A DNA stretch of 6,134 bases from Sphingomicrobium sp. (lineage in GTDB: Bacteria > Pseudomonadota > Alphaproteobacteria > Sphingomonadales > Sphingomonadaceae), in NCBI GenBank assembly GCA_030146725.1, contig JASLBJ010000043.1, forward strand, positions 1 through 6,134. The letters are read 5' to 3'. The number at the start of each line of letters is the position of its first letter. Within the stretch, counting starts at the first letter, position 1. Made by a program: the position numbers and the translations under genes. A model generated the notes under the pieces. It saw nothing but the letters and a program-made list of their open reading frames with translations. It ran no database searches and had not been told where the DNA came from. Positions 1 through 6,134 of the stretch are shown here, one piece after another.

Positions 1-1024
1 AGGAGCCGTGGATGCCCGGAGTCAGCATCGTTGCCGCGGGGACTGCGGTCAGCGCCTCGGCGCCGGCGGCAAGGAAGCGGTCGAGTCCGGGACCTTCGAG
101 CGCGATGACCAGGCCCGGGTTGGTGCAGAACTGCCCTGCCCCCATCGTCAGCGAGCCGACGAAATCCTTGGCCAGTGCCTCGGCGCGGTCCTCGAGTGCG
201 GACGGAAACAGCACGACCGGGTTGATGCTGCTCATTTCGGCATAAACGGGGATCGGCACCGGACGGGCGGCGGCGATCTTCATCAGTGCAAGCCCGCCGC
301 CGCGCGAGCCGGTGAAGCCGACGGCCTTGATCCGGGGGTCGGCGACGAGCGCCGAGCCAAGCTCGTACGACTGGCCGTTGAGAAGCGAGAACGTGCCGGC
401 CGGAAAGCCGCACCTGGCGACTGCCGCGGCGATCGCATTGCCGACCAGTTCCGAGGTTCCGGGATGCGCCGGGTGGCCCTTGAAGACGACCGGGCAGCCG
501 GCGGCGAGCGCGGCCGCCGTATCCCCTCCGGCGACCGAGAAGGCGAGCGGGAAGTTGCTTGCACCGAACACGGCGACCGGCCCGAGCGGCACCATGCGCA
601 TGCGCAGGTCCGGGCGCGGCGCCGGCGTGCGATCGGGCAGTGCCGGGTCTATTCGAAGGCGCATCCAGGCGCCCGCACGAAGCTCGGTTGCGAACAGCTT
701 CAGCTGGCCGGCGGTGCGGCCGCGCTCACCGGTCAGGCGCGCCAGCGGGAGCCCCGACTCGAGGTTCGCGCGCTCGAGCAGCGGATCACCGACGTCGAGA
801 ATGGCCTGGGCAATTGCGTCGAGCAGGTCGGCGCGCCGATTGTGGTCGATGGTGCGCATGACATGGAACGCCTCGTGCGCGGCGGCGCAGGCACGTTCGA
901 TCTCGGCCTGGCCGGCGGAGGCGAAGCTGGTCGGAAGCGATTCGCCGGTTGCCGGATTGATTGCTTCGAAAGGCTCGCCGCCACTTACGCGCTCACCGGC
1001 AATCAGCAATTCACCCGTCAACAT
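1..1024 (-). CDS. NADP-type aldehyde dehydrogenase, probable alpha-ketoglutarate semialdehyde dehydrogenase (3' end missing)
   Basis: The gene starts at ATG 1022-1024 and runs off the left edge with no stop, giving 341 residues of a family usually about 500-530 long. Visible in order: an N-terminal 'INPATGE' motif (22-28); the cofactor region '[17 protein letters not shown]' (152-168), holding the conserved Asn157; '[13 protein letters not shown]' (180-192) with Lys182; the glycine motif 'GFTGS' (236-240); the general-base Glu263 in 'AEMSSINP'; and the catalytic Cys300 in 'GQFCTNPG'. The '[16 protein letters not shown]' and 'HPAHPGTSE' stretches are, from family knowledge, typical of the NADP-type branch that oxidises 2,5-dioxopentanoate (alpha-ketoglutarate semialdehyde) to 2-oxoglutarate, the last step of non-phosphorylative pentose, hexarate and hydroxyproline breakdown. 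It should be a soluble cytoplasmic enzyme. The exact substrate is inferred; another semialdehyde is possible. It lies 210 bp downstream of a sugar-type Na+ symporter on the same strand. All catalytic residues in the visible part are intact. Confidence 0.93.
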   Translation of the reverse strand, partial: MLTGELLIAGERVSGGEPFEAINPATGESLPTSFASAGQAEIERACAAAHEAFHVMRTIDHNRRADLLDAIAQAILDVGDPLLERANLESGLPLARLTGERGRTAGQLKLFATELRAGAWMRLRIDPALPDRTPAPRPDLRMRMVPLGPVAVFGASNFPLAFSVAGGDTAAALAAGCPVVFKGHPAHPGTSELVGNAIAAAVARCGFPAGTFSLLNGQSYELGSALVADPRIKAVGFTGSRGGGLALMKIAAARPVPIPVYAEMSSINPVVLFPSALEDRAEALAKDFVGSLTMGAGQFCTNPGLVIALEGPGLDRFLAAGAEALTAVPAATMLTPGIHGS

Positions 1025-1029
1025 GCTCG

Positions 1030-1035
1030 TCTCCT
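1030..1035 (-). promoter_or_regulatory. Ribosome binding site of the aldehyde dehydrogenase
   Basis: Read on the minus strand, AGGAGA lies five bases before the ATG at 1022-1024. This is a near-consensus Shine-Dalgarno sequence at normal spacing and supports that start codon. The only other in-frame codons close upstream are not good starts. Confidence 0.8.
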
Positions 1036-1212
1036 GACTGTCATTTAGAAAGTCGGCACGGGTTGGACCCGAGCGACCTCGCCCGCTTTAACCCCCAACG
1101 GCGGGGTTTGGCACCGTCGGCAATAGGGAGAGCAACGAAGCCCCTCGCACAGCTACTTGCGTGGGCGCGCTGGAGGGCGACTCAGGACAGGTTTGCGGGA
1201 CTTTAGGGCGAC

Positions 1213-1234
1213 GGACAGAGCGGGTGCCCTGCCC
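1213..1234 (-). terminator. Possible weak hairpin terminator or 3'-end stabiliser after the symporter gene
   Basis: Directly after the TAA stop (1235-1237) the minus strand reads GGGCAG, a 10-base loop, then CTGTCC. This gives a 6-bp stem with one G-U pair. It abuts the stop codon, as a 3'-end element would, but there is no T-run after it, so intrinsic termination is doubtful. Short GC-rich stems also arise by chance in such DNA. Confidence 0.25.
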
Positions 1235-2881
1235 TTACCACCAGGTCGCATAGAGGGCGATGAGGATCAGGATGACTCCGACCGCGCCCATGTTGAAGCT
1301 GGTCGGGGTCCGGTAGCTGACGCCTTCCATGGTGATCAGGTTGGATTCGCGCGGTGCGGGGCGAATGAGCGAGATGATCACTGCCAGGGCCAATGCGGCG
1401 AAGAACACCAGGGCCATCCGGTCCATGAACGGCAGGTCGGGCCAGAACTCGCGCACGAGGTAGGACAGCAGCACCGACGACACGCCCGCGGCAATCGCGC
1501 CGGCTTCGGTTGCGCGGCGCCAGAACAGGCCGAGCAGGAACATCACGACGATGCCCGGCGTGAAGAAGCCGGTGAACTCCTGGATGAACTGGAAGCCCTG
1601 CTCGAAGCTTCCAAGCAGGGGGCGGGTGACGATGATCGCGATCGCCGTCGCGACAAAGGCGCTGATCCGGCCGACCCGCACCAGCTCGCGCTCGCGGCCG
1701 GCCTGGGCGGGAGCCGTCTCGTCGACTTCCGGTTTGGCGATATCGCCTTCCTGCACGGCGGCGGCGGGATCGCGCTTGAACTTGGCATAGAGGTCGAGGG
1801 TGAAGATGGTGGCGACCGAGTTGATCTTCGACGCGGTCGAGGCGACGATCGCCGCGACCAGCGCCGAGAAGACGAGGCCAAGGATCCCGGGCGGCAGATA
1901 GCGGAGCATGGTCGGATAGGCCTGGTCGGGTTTCTCGAGGCCAGGCGCGAGCATCACGGCGGCGATCCCGGGAAGCACGACGATCACCGGCATCAGCAGT
2001 TTGAGATAAGCAGCGAACAGCACACCCTTCTGCGCTTCGGCGAGGCTCTTGGCGGCCAGCGCGCGCTGGATGATGTACTGGTTGAAGCCCCAATAGCTGA
2101 TGTTGGCGATCCACATCCCGCCGATCAGCACCGACAGGCCGGGCAACTCCTTGTAGTGCGGGCTGTCGGGCGAGAGGATCATGTCGAAATGTTCGGGCAG
2201 GCGCTGAGTCAGCGTCGCGAAGCCGCCGAGAATTCCAGCCTCCCCGCCAAGCTCGTTAAGCGTGATCCCGGTGACCAGCAGGCCACCGAGCACCAGCAGG
2301 GTCACCTGGACGATGTCGGTCAGCGCGACCGCCTTCAGCCCGCCGAACAATTGGTAGAGCAAGGCGAACGAGCCGAGCGCGACGATCGCGACGTCCTGGT
2401 CGACCCCGGCGACGCGGTTGACCGCGATCGAGCCGAGCCACATGATCGAGGTCAGGTTCACGAACACGTAGAGCGCGAGCCAGAACACCGCCATCAGCGT
2501 GCGGATACCGGGGCCGAAGCGCTGCTCGAGGAACTGCGGCATGGTGTAGATGCCGTTCTTGAGGAAGATCGGCAGGAAGAACTTGCCGACGATCAGCAGC
2601 GTCAGTGCCGCCATCCACTCGTAGGACGCGATCGCGAGGCCGATGACGTAGCCCGAGCCCGACATTCCGACGATCTGTTCGGCCGAGATGTTGGCCGCGA
2701 TCAGCGACGCGCCGATCGCCCACCATGGCAACGAGCGCGAGGCGAGGAAATAGTCGGACGTGTCCTTGGTGTGCCCGGCCTTCTCGCGGCTGACATATTG
2801 GGCAAGCGCGAAGATGCCGATGGCGTAGGCGACGACGACGACGATATCGATGGTCTGAAGCTGCACTTTGAAGGTCCCCAA
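1235..2881 (-). CDS. Sodium/solute symporter, vSGLT-like sugar transporter (SSS family)
   Basis: This 548-residue inner-membrane protein has about 14 hydrophobic segments (roughly 10-28, 50-68, 80-98, 126-147, 161-180, 188-205, 252-268, 286-310, 331-360, 404-420, 434-453, 459-474, 485-507, 530-546), the usual SSS fold and length. Family signatures include 'IAANISAEQIVGMSGSG' (61-77), 'YEWMAA' (87-92), 'ANISYWGFNQY' (259-269) and 'SVATIFTLDLY' (355-365). Asn64, Gln69, Glu88, Asn260, Tyr263, Trp264 and Lys294 fall at the same numbers that I recall for the galactose site and gate of Vibrio vSGLT, which argues for a sugar-like substrate moved with Na+. A hydrophilic loop lies at about 368-402. 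The start is uncertain: no ATG is available, an in-frame TGA lies at 2921-2923, and TTG 2879-2881 (used here, GGGG five bases upstream) competes with GTG 2864-2866, five codons further in. The neighbouring dehydrogenase suggests uptake for catabolism. Confidence 0.95.
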   Translation of the reverse strand: MGTFKVQLQTIDIVVVVAYAIGIFALAQYVSREKAGHTKDTSDYFLASRSLPWWAIGASLIAANISAEQIVGMSGSGYVIGLAIASYEWMAALTLLIVGKFFLPIFLKNGIYTMPQFLEQRFGPGIRTLMAVFWLALYVFVNLTSIMWLGSIAVNRVAGVDQDVAIVALGSFALLYQLFGGLKAVALTDIVQVTLLVLGGLLVTGITLNELGGEAGILGGFATLTQRLPEHFDMILSPDSPHYKELPGLSVLIGGMWIANISYWGFNQYIIQRALAAKSLAEAQKGVLFAAYLKLLMPVIVVLPGIAAVMLAPGLEKPDQAYPTMLRYLPPGILGLVFSALVAAIVASTASKINSVATIFTLDLYAKFKRDPAAAVQEGDIAKPEVDETAPAQAGRERELVRVGRISAFVATAIAIIVTRPLLGSFEQGFQFIQEFTGFFTPGIVVMFLLGLFWRRATEAGAIAAGVSSVLLSYLVREFWPDLPFMDRMALVFFAALALAVIISLIRPAPRESNLITMEGVSYRTPTSFNMGAVGVILILIALYATWW

Positions 2882-2961
2882 CCCTGCCCCGCTGAAGAGT
2901 GCAACGTCATGGCAACCGCGTCAAACCTGATAATTGCACGGTAATATGGGCGTTTGTGCGC
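2882..2961 (-). promoter_or_regulatory. 80-bp gap upstream of the symporter, candidate promoter/operator region
   Basis: This is the only non-coding DNA between the kinase stop and the symporter start, and it is noticeably richer in A/T at its kinase end than its surroundings. On the minus strand there is a TTGACG (2919-2924) that could serve as a -35, but no good -10 follows at 16-18 bp. An imperfect direct repeat is present on the plus strand: GCAACGTCA (2901-2909) and GCAACCGCGTCA (2912-2923). A perfect 6-bp inverted pair also flanks it, GTGCAA (2899-2904) and TTGCAC (2934-2939). These are candidates for regulator binding only; no known operator was recognised, and no terminator for the kinase gene is visible. 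Confidence 0.35.
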
Positions 2962-5832
2962 CTAGGCCGTGGCCGCGGTGGCTATGCTCAGGTCGTTGCC
3001 GCCGACCTGCCTGTCGCTTCGCAGCCGGAGGATGATCGACCGGGCAGTCCTGGTCGAGGCGCGAACGCGCTCCACTTGATCGTCGAAGGGCAAATTGCTC
3101 GAACAGCAGGCATCGAGGTCGCGGCACAAGGCTGCGACTTCCTCGAAACCAAGCAGGCCCGCCTGGCTGACCAGCTTGTGTGCGAGAGATCCGGTCTGGA
3201 CGGCATCGAGCAGCTCGCCGGTGAGGGCATCCAACTGGGTCTCGAACGTCGTGAGGTGGGCCTGCAGCCGCTCCGGGGTCAGCAACGCCGCGGTCGACTC
3301 GAACGTGGCTTCGTCGAACGGCGCCGCCGCCACGGCAGCGGGAAGCGGTGGCTCGGCGTGCGCGGATGCGGTCATCTGCCGAGCGATCGCCGCAAAAAGA
3401 TCGGCCCGGTTGATCGGCTTGCCGACATGATCGTTCATACCGGCGGCAAGGAATGTCTGCACCTGATCAGCGAGCACGTTGGCGCTCATCGCGATGATCG
3501 GAACCGTCCGCGCCTTGCCCGCTAACAGCCGGATCAGCCTGGTTGCCGTGACTCCGTCCATGCGCGGCATCTGGATGTCCATCAGGATCAGATCGTAACT
3601 TTGCTGCTGGACCGCAGCCACGGCTTCATGGCCGTCGTTGGCGATGTCGACGATGTGGCCGGCCTTGGTCAGGATGGTCGTTGCAAGCTCCTGATTGATC
3701 GGCAGGTCCTCGACCAGGAGGATGCGCGCGCAGCTGCGGTCCGACAGCGCCGCAGTCTCCCCGCCGCGTTCCGGAATGCTGGTGGTGGCCGGCAGATCGG
3801 CGGTGAACCAGAACTCCGATCCGCCCTCGAGCCGCCGGTAGCCGATGCTGCCGCCCATCAGGTTCGTCAGGCTCTTGCAGATTGCGAGACCAAGACCGGT
3901 TCCGCCATATTCGCGGCTGACCGACGAGTCCGCCTGGGAGAATTGCTGGAACAAGCGGCCTTGCTTGTCCGCGGAAACCCCGGGACCGGTGTCCTCGACC
4001 GTGAACCTGACGGTCCGGCGCCCTTGGGCACAACGTTGCACGGACAGGGTCACCGAGCCGTGGGCGGTGAACTTGACGGCATTGCTCAGCAGATTGAGGA
4101 TGACCTGGCGAAGTCGGGCCGCGTCGCCGAGCACATAGCCCTGCAGGCCATCCTCGGCGACCAGGCGCAGCGTGAGGCCTTTCGCCTCCGCCGTTCCGCT
4201 GATGATCGACATGGTGTCGTCGATCAGTTTCTCGAGTTCGAACGGTCGCGGGTCGAGTTCGACCTTGCCCGCCTCCATCTTCGAGAAATCGAGGATGTCG
4301 TTGACAACGGTCAGCAGCACTCCGCCGGAGGTCTTCACCAGCTCGAGCTGTCGTTTGGCTGCGGGCGCCAGTGTGTCGTCGTCGAGGATCAGGTCGGTGA
4401 AGCCGATGATCGAATTCAACGGAGTGCGGATCTCATGGCTCATGTTCGCCAGGAACGCGGCCTTGGACGCCGTCGCTTCCTCTGCCTGCTGGCGCGACAA
4501 TTCGAGTTCGGTAACGTCGACGAACACGCCGAACAGCGACACGATCGTTCCCGCCGCATCGGCTTCGGCCTTGCCGTGCGAGCGGATGTAGCGAATTTCG
4601 CCGTCGGCATGGATGATGCGCCGGTGTCCGTCCCATCCTACACCCCGTTCGGCGGCGTCGCGCAAGCAGTGGCGGTGAACCTGGGCGTCATCGGGATGAT
4701 GCAGGCCGAGCGCGACATCGGTTGTCAGCTGCGCGTCGGCGGTCAGGCCGCAGATGGTGCGGAACTCGGCTGAACCGACCATGCTGTTCGTCTGCAGGTC
4801 GAGGCGCCAGTGCCCGACTCGCCCCATCTGTTCGGCCAGACGATACTGCGCTTCGCTGCGCTTGATCGACAGCTCGCGCCGGCGGCGGAGGAGATCGGAC
4901 CGGTGGAGAGCGAGGATGCTGCTCATCAACAGTGCGAAGGTGACCAGGACGTTGGCGAACACCTGCAGCGCGACGCCCTGCTCGGTCCCGTAATAGCCCA
5001 GTTTCTCGCCGAACAGCCGCAGCACGCCGACCAGCACCGGCACCAGCACGACCAGCGGGAGCACGACCCGCGACAACTGCCCGGCCGGGCCGTTATCGCC
5101 GATGACGCGCATCAGGCCGGTGTTGGGATTGGCGCTCATCGTTCCGATCGCAAGGAACATCATCCCGATCGCGGTGTGCAGCGCCATCGGGTTGAACGTG
5201 TTCACCCCGTAGAGCATCGCCAGATCGAGCACGTAGCCGATCAGCGCGAACAAGGTGATCGCGAGGACCAGCAGTGCGAGGCCTTGCGAGGCAAGACGGG
5301 CGCGGGAGGAGCGGGCATGACCGAGGCCGATCGCCGCGCCGATGACCACCAGCGCCACCGCCGTGTTCGGCGCCATCCGGTTGGGCGGCACGCCGATGGC
5401 ATGGTCGAGCCGGTCGGCGAACAGCAGTTGATCGATGCCGAGCGGGAGATCAAACAGCAGCTGCAGGATTTTCGCGACGCCGACGCCGGCAATCAGCCCG
5501 GATAGGGTCCACAGCGATCGTGACTGCATCCGCCCGTAAAACGCAAGCGCAGCACCGCCAAGTGACAGGCAGCAGGCGGTCAGCGGGTTCATTGCGCTGA
5601 GCCCAGGAAGAAGCTGGGTCAGGATCATGCGGTCGGTTGCCCAGCCGAACAGGACGGCGAATCCGAGCAGCAATGGAGCAGCGGAACAGCAGTACCTAAG
5701 CTTGACCGCCGCGGCGTAGTGGGTGGGGGTCAGCGCCGCAGGGGTCGCTTGGATGGGCAATTCCGGGCCGCTGCCGGAGGAAGATGCATGATCCAACGGG
5801 AATACGCGCGCGGATACGGTCAAGCCATCCAT
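2962..5832 (-). CDS. Membrane-bound hybrid sensor histidine kinase (membrane sensor-PAS-HisKA-HATPase-REC-HPt)
   Basis: This 956-residue protein has about eight hydrophobic segments within 46-308, a PAS fold (about 328-442, with 'GHWRLDL' at 340-346), and a dimerisation/phosphoacceptor domain with His466 in 'SHEIRTPLNS'. The ATPase domain shows an N box with Asn580 and Asn584, a G1 box 'DTGPG' (614-618), an F box 'FQQFSQAD' and a G2 box 'GGTGLGLA' (643-650). The receiver (about 702-820) has acidic Glu708/Asp709, phosphoacceptor Asp752 in 'MDIQMPRMDG', Ser783 and Lys805. An Ala/Pro-rich linker (about 821-838) leads to an HPt-like helical domain with His885. All kinase and receiver residues are intact, so an internal His-Asp-His phosphorelay is likely. 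The ligand is unknown. The ATG at 5830-5832 overlaps the receiver gene upstream by 13 nt and has no well-spaced ribosome site, which suggests coupled translation. The motif after His885 departs from the usual HPt pattern. Confidence 0.95.
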   Translation of the reverse strand: MDGLTVSARVFPLDHASSSGSGPELPIQATPAALTPTHYAAAVKLRYCCSAAPLLLGFAVLFGWATDRMILTQLLPGLSAMNPLTACCLSLGGAALAFYGRMQSRSLWTLSGLIAGVGVAKILQLLFDLPLGIDQLLFADRLDHAIGVPPNRMAPNTAVALVVIGAAIGLGHARSSRARLASQGLALLVLAITLFALIGYVLDLAMLYGVNTFNPMALHTAIGMMFLAIGTMSANPNTGLMRVIGDNGPAGQLSRVVLPLVVLVPVLVGVLRLFGEKLGYYGTEQGVALQVFANVLVTFALLMSSILALHRSDLLRRRRELSIKRSEAQYRLAEQMGRVGHWRLDLQTNSMVGSAEFRTICGLTADAQLTTDVALGLHHPDDAQVHRHCLRDAAERGVGWDGHRRIIHADGEIRYIRSHGKAEADAAGTIVSLFGVFVDVTELELSRQQAEEATASKAAFLANMSHEIRTPLNSIIGFTDLILDDDTLAPAAKRQLELVKTSGGVLLTVVNDILDFSKMEAGKVELDPRPFELEKLIDDTMSIISGTAEAKGLTLRLVAEDGLQGYVLGDAARLRQVILNLLSNAVKFTAHGSVTLSVQRCAQGRRTVRFTVEDTGPGVSADKQGRLFQQFSQADSSVSREYGGTGLGLAICKSLTNLMGGSIGYRRLEGGSEFWFTADLPATTSIPERGGETAALSDRSCARILLVEDLPINQELATTILTKAGHIVDIANDGHEAVAAVQQQSYDLILMDIQMPRMDGVTATRLIRLLAGKARTVPIIAMSANVLADQVQTFLAAGMNDHVGKPINRADLFAAIARQMTASAHAEPPLPAAVAAAPFDEATFESTAALLTPERLQAHLTTFETQLDALTGELLDAVQTGSLAHKLVSQAGLLGFEEVAALCRDLDACCSSNLPFDDQVERVRASTRTARSIILRLRSDRQVGGNDLSIATAATA

Positions 5833-6134
5833 CCCCGGCTGGTCGGTGACGGCAAGCGGGGAGCGTCGTCGATGAGATGGTCGACGATGGCGACCAGCTG
5901 GTCGGGATCGAACGGCTTGCGCAGATAGTCGCTGGCACCCGCTCGCATGGCAATCTGTTCGTCGCCGATGCTCGATCGCGCGGTGAGCATGAGCACCGGA
6001 AGGCTGAAGCTGGTTCGCGATGCGCGGATTCCGCGCAGGGCTTCGATGCCGGAAACCACCGGCATCATGCAGTCGAGGATCACCAGCGCAGGTTTCTTGG
6101 CCTCGACGACGCGGACGATATCGCGGCCGTCGGG
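5820..6134 (-). CDS. Response-regulator receiver domain protein (5' end missing)
   Basis: The frame is open to the right edge, so 104 C-terminal residues are visible; an apparent GTG start at 6081-6083 lies inside the domain and is not the true start. The phosphoacceptor Asp (codon 6072-6074) sits in 'VILDCMMPVVSG', the switch Thr (5982-5984) in 'MLTARS', and the conserved Lys (5916-5918) in 'LRKPFDP'. Asp to Thr is 30 residues and Asp to Lys is 52, the same as in CheY, so the domain is intact in this part and about 35 residues of it are missing. It ends about 30 residues after the Lys with no output domain. It is therefore either a single-domain regulator or the last receiver of a larger protein such as another hybrid kinase. 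Its TGA stop overlaps the start of the hybrid kinase gene, its likely operon and phosphorelay partner. Confidence 0.92.
   Translation of the reverse strand, partial: PDGRDIVRVVEAKKPALVILDCMMPVVSGIEALRGIRASRTSFSLPVLMLTARSSIGDEQIAMRAGASDYLRKPFDPDQLVAIVDHLIDDAPRLPSPTSRGWMA

Larger units (their letters stand above)
1025..1234. other. Intergenic gap between symporter and dehydrogenase, GC-rich stems, no gene recognised
   Basis: These 210 bp separate two genes of the same orientation. I see no convincing small ORF with a ribosome site, and no tRNA. Besides the hairpin next to the symporter stop (listed separately), two mutually exclusive stems overlap at 1082-1108: AACCCC (1090-1095) with GGGGTT (1103-1108), and CCCGC (1082-1086) with GCGGG (1101-1105). 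Neither is followed by a T-run on either strand. The length is enough for a separate promoter for the dehydrogenase, but I could not find a convincing -35/-10 pair. Confidence 0.5.

Noticed and set aside
8..1048. 346-codon plus-strand open frame at the left end
   Set aside because: It is antisense to the aldehyde dehydrogenase, which has intact catalytic motifs and a good ribosome site; the plus-strand product is rich in Arg, Gly and Ala without a domain.
1025..1234. tRNA or small-RNA gene in the gap
   Set aside because: No cloverleaf, no T-loop-like motif and no clear promoter or T-run terminator could be found.
1203..2114. 303-codon minus-strand open frame inside the symporter
   Set aside because: It is in a different frame of the same strand, and its product is Arg/Pro/His-rich with no membrane segments, so it is not a second gene or a frameshifted symporter fragment.
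1157..2944. 595-codon open frame on the plus strand
   Set aside because: It lies antisense to the whole symporter, and its product is a low-complexity run of Asp, Arg, Glu, His and Gly with no domain. This is the expected shadow of a hydrophobic GC-rich gene.
2882..2961. Idea that kinase and symporter form one regulatory operon
   Set aside because: Co-orientation and an 80-bp gap allow it, but no sequence feature shows shared transcription or shared function, so it is left as a possibility only.
3601..4773. 390-codon plus-strand open frame (and the neighbouring ones at 2899-3525 and 4810-5505)
   Set aside because: All are antisense to the hybrid kinase, whose motifs are continuous and intact; the shadow products show no recognisable family.
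6081..6083. GTG as start of the receiver gene
   Set aside because: The codon sits two residues before the core strand carrying the phosphoacceptor Asp. A start there would remove the first third of the domain, and the frame stays open to the window edge.

Overview
The window reads as ordinary chromosome of a GC-rich alphaproteobacterium. A sphingomonad (Sphingomonas or a close relative) is my best guess, from the high GC, the strong third-position G/C bias and the style of the proteins; this is an inference, not a database result. Every gene I can support lies on the minus strand, so the biological order runs from right to left. The large open frames on the plus strand are antisense shadows created by GC-rich codon usage.

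Layout in transcription order: (1) 5820-6134, the 3' part of a response-regulator receiver domain that enters from beyond the right edge. (2) 2962-5832, a 956-residue hybrid histidine kinase overlapping the receiver gene by 13 nt. It has a multi-pass membrane sensor, a PAS domain, HisKA, HATPase_c, a receiver and a C-terminal HPt-like domain. (3) An 80-bp gap. (4) 1235-2881, a complete sodium/solute symporter of the vSGLT (sugar) type. (5) A 210-bp gap with several GC-rich stem possibilities. (6) 1-1024, the N-terminal two thirds of an NADP-type aldehyde dehydrogenase resembling alpha-ketoglutarate semialdehyde dehydrogenase, running off the left edge.

How they may work together: the symporter and dehydrogenase form a plausible catabolic pair, with Na+-driven uptake of a sugar or related compound and the last oxidation of a non-phosphorylative pathway that ends in 2-oxoglutarate. 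The receiver and hybrid kinase form a signalling pair, tightly coupled in translation. Nothing in the sequence proves that the signalling pair controls the catabolic pair; co-orientation is the only link.

No mobile element, CRISPR array, tRNA or rRNA was recognised, and I did not find a clearly new system. The points most worth a second look are the altered motif after the HPt histidine, the unassigned membrane sensor of the kinase, the Ala in place of a Na2-site Ser in the symporter, and the substrate implied by the transporter/dehydrogenase pair.
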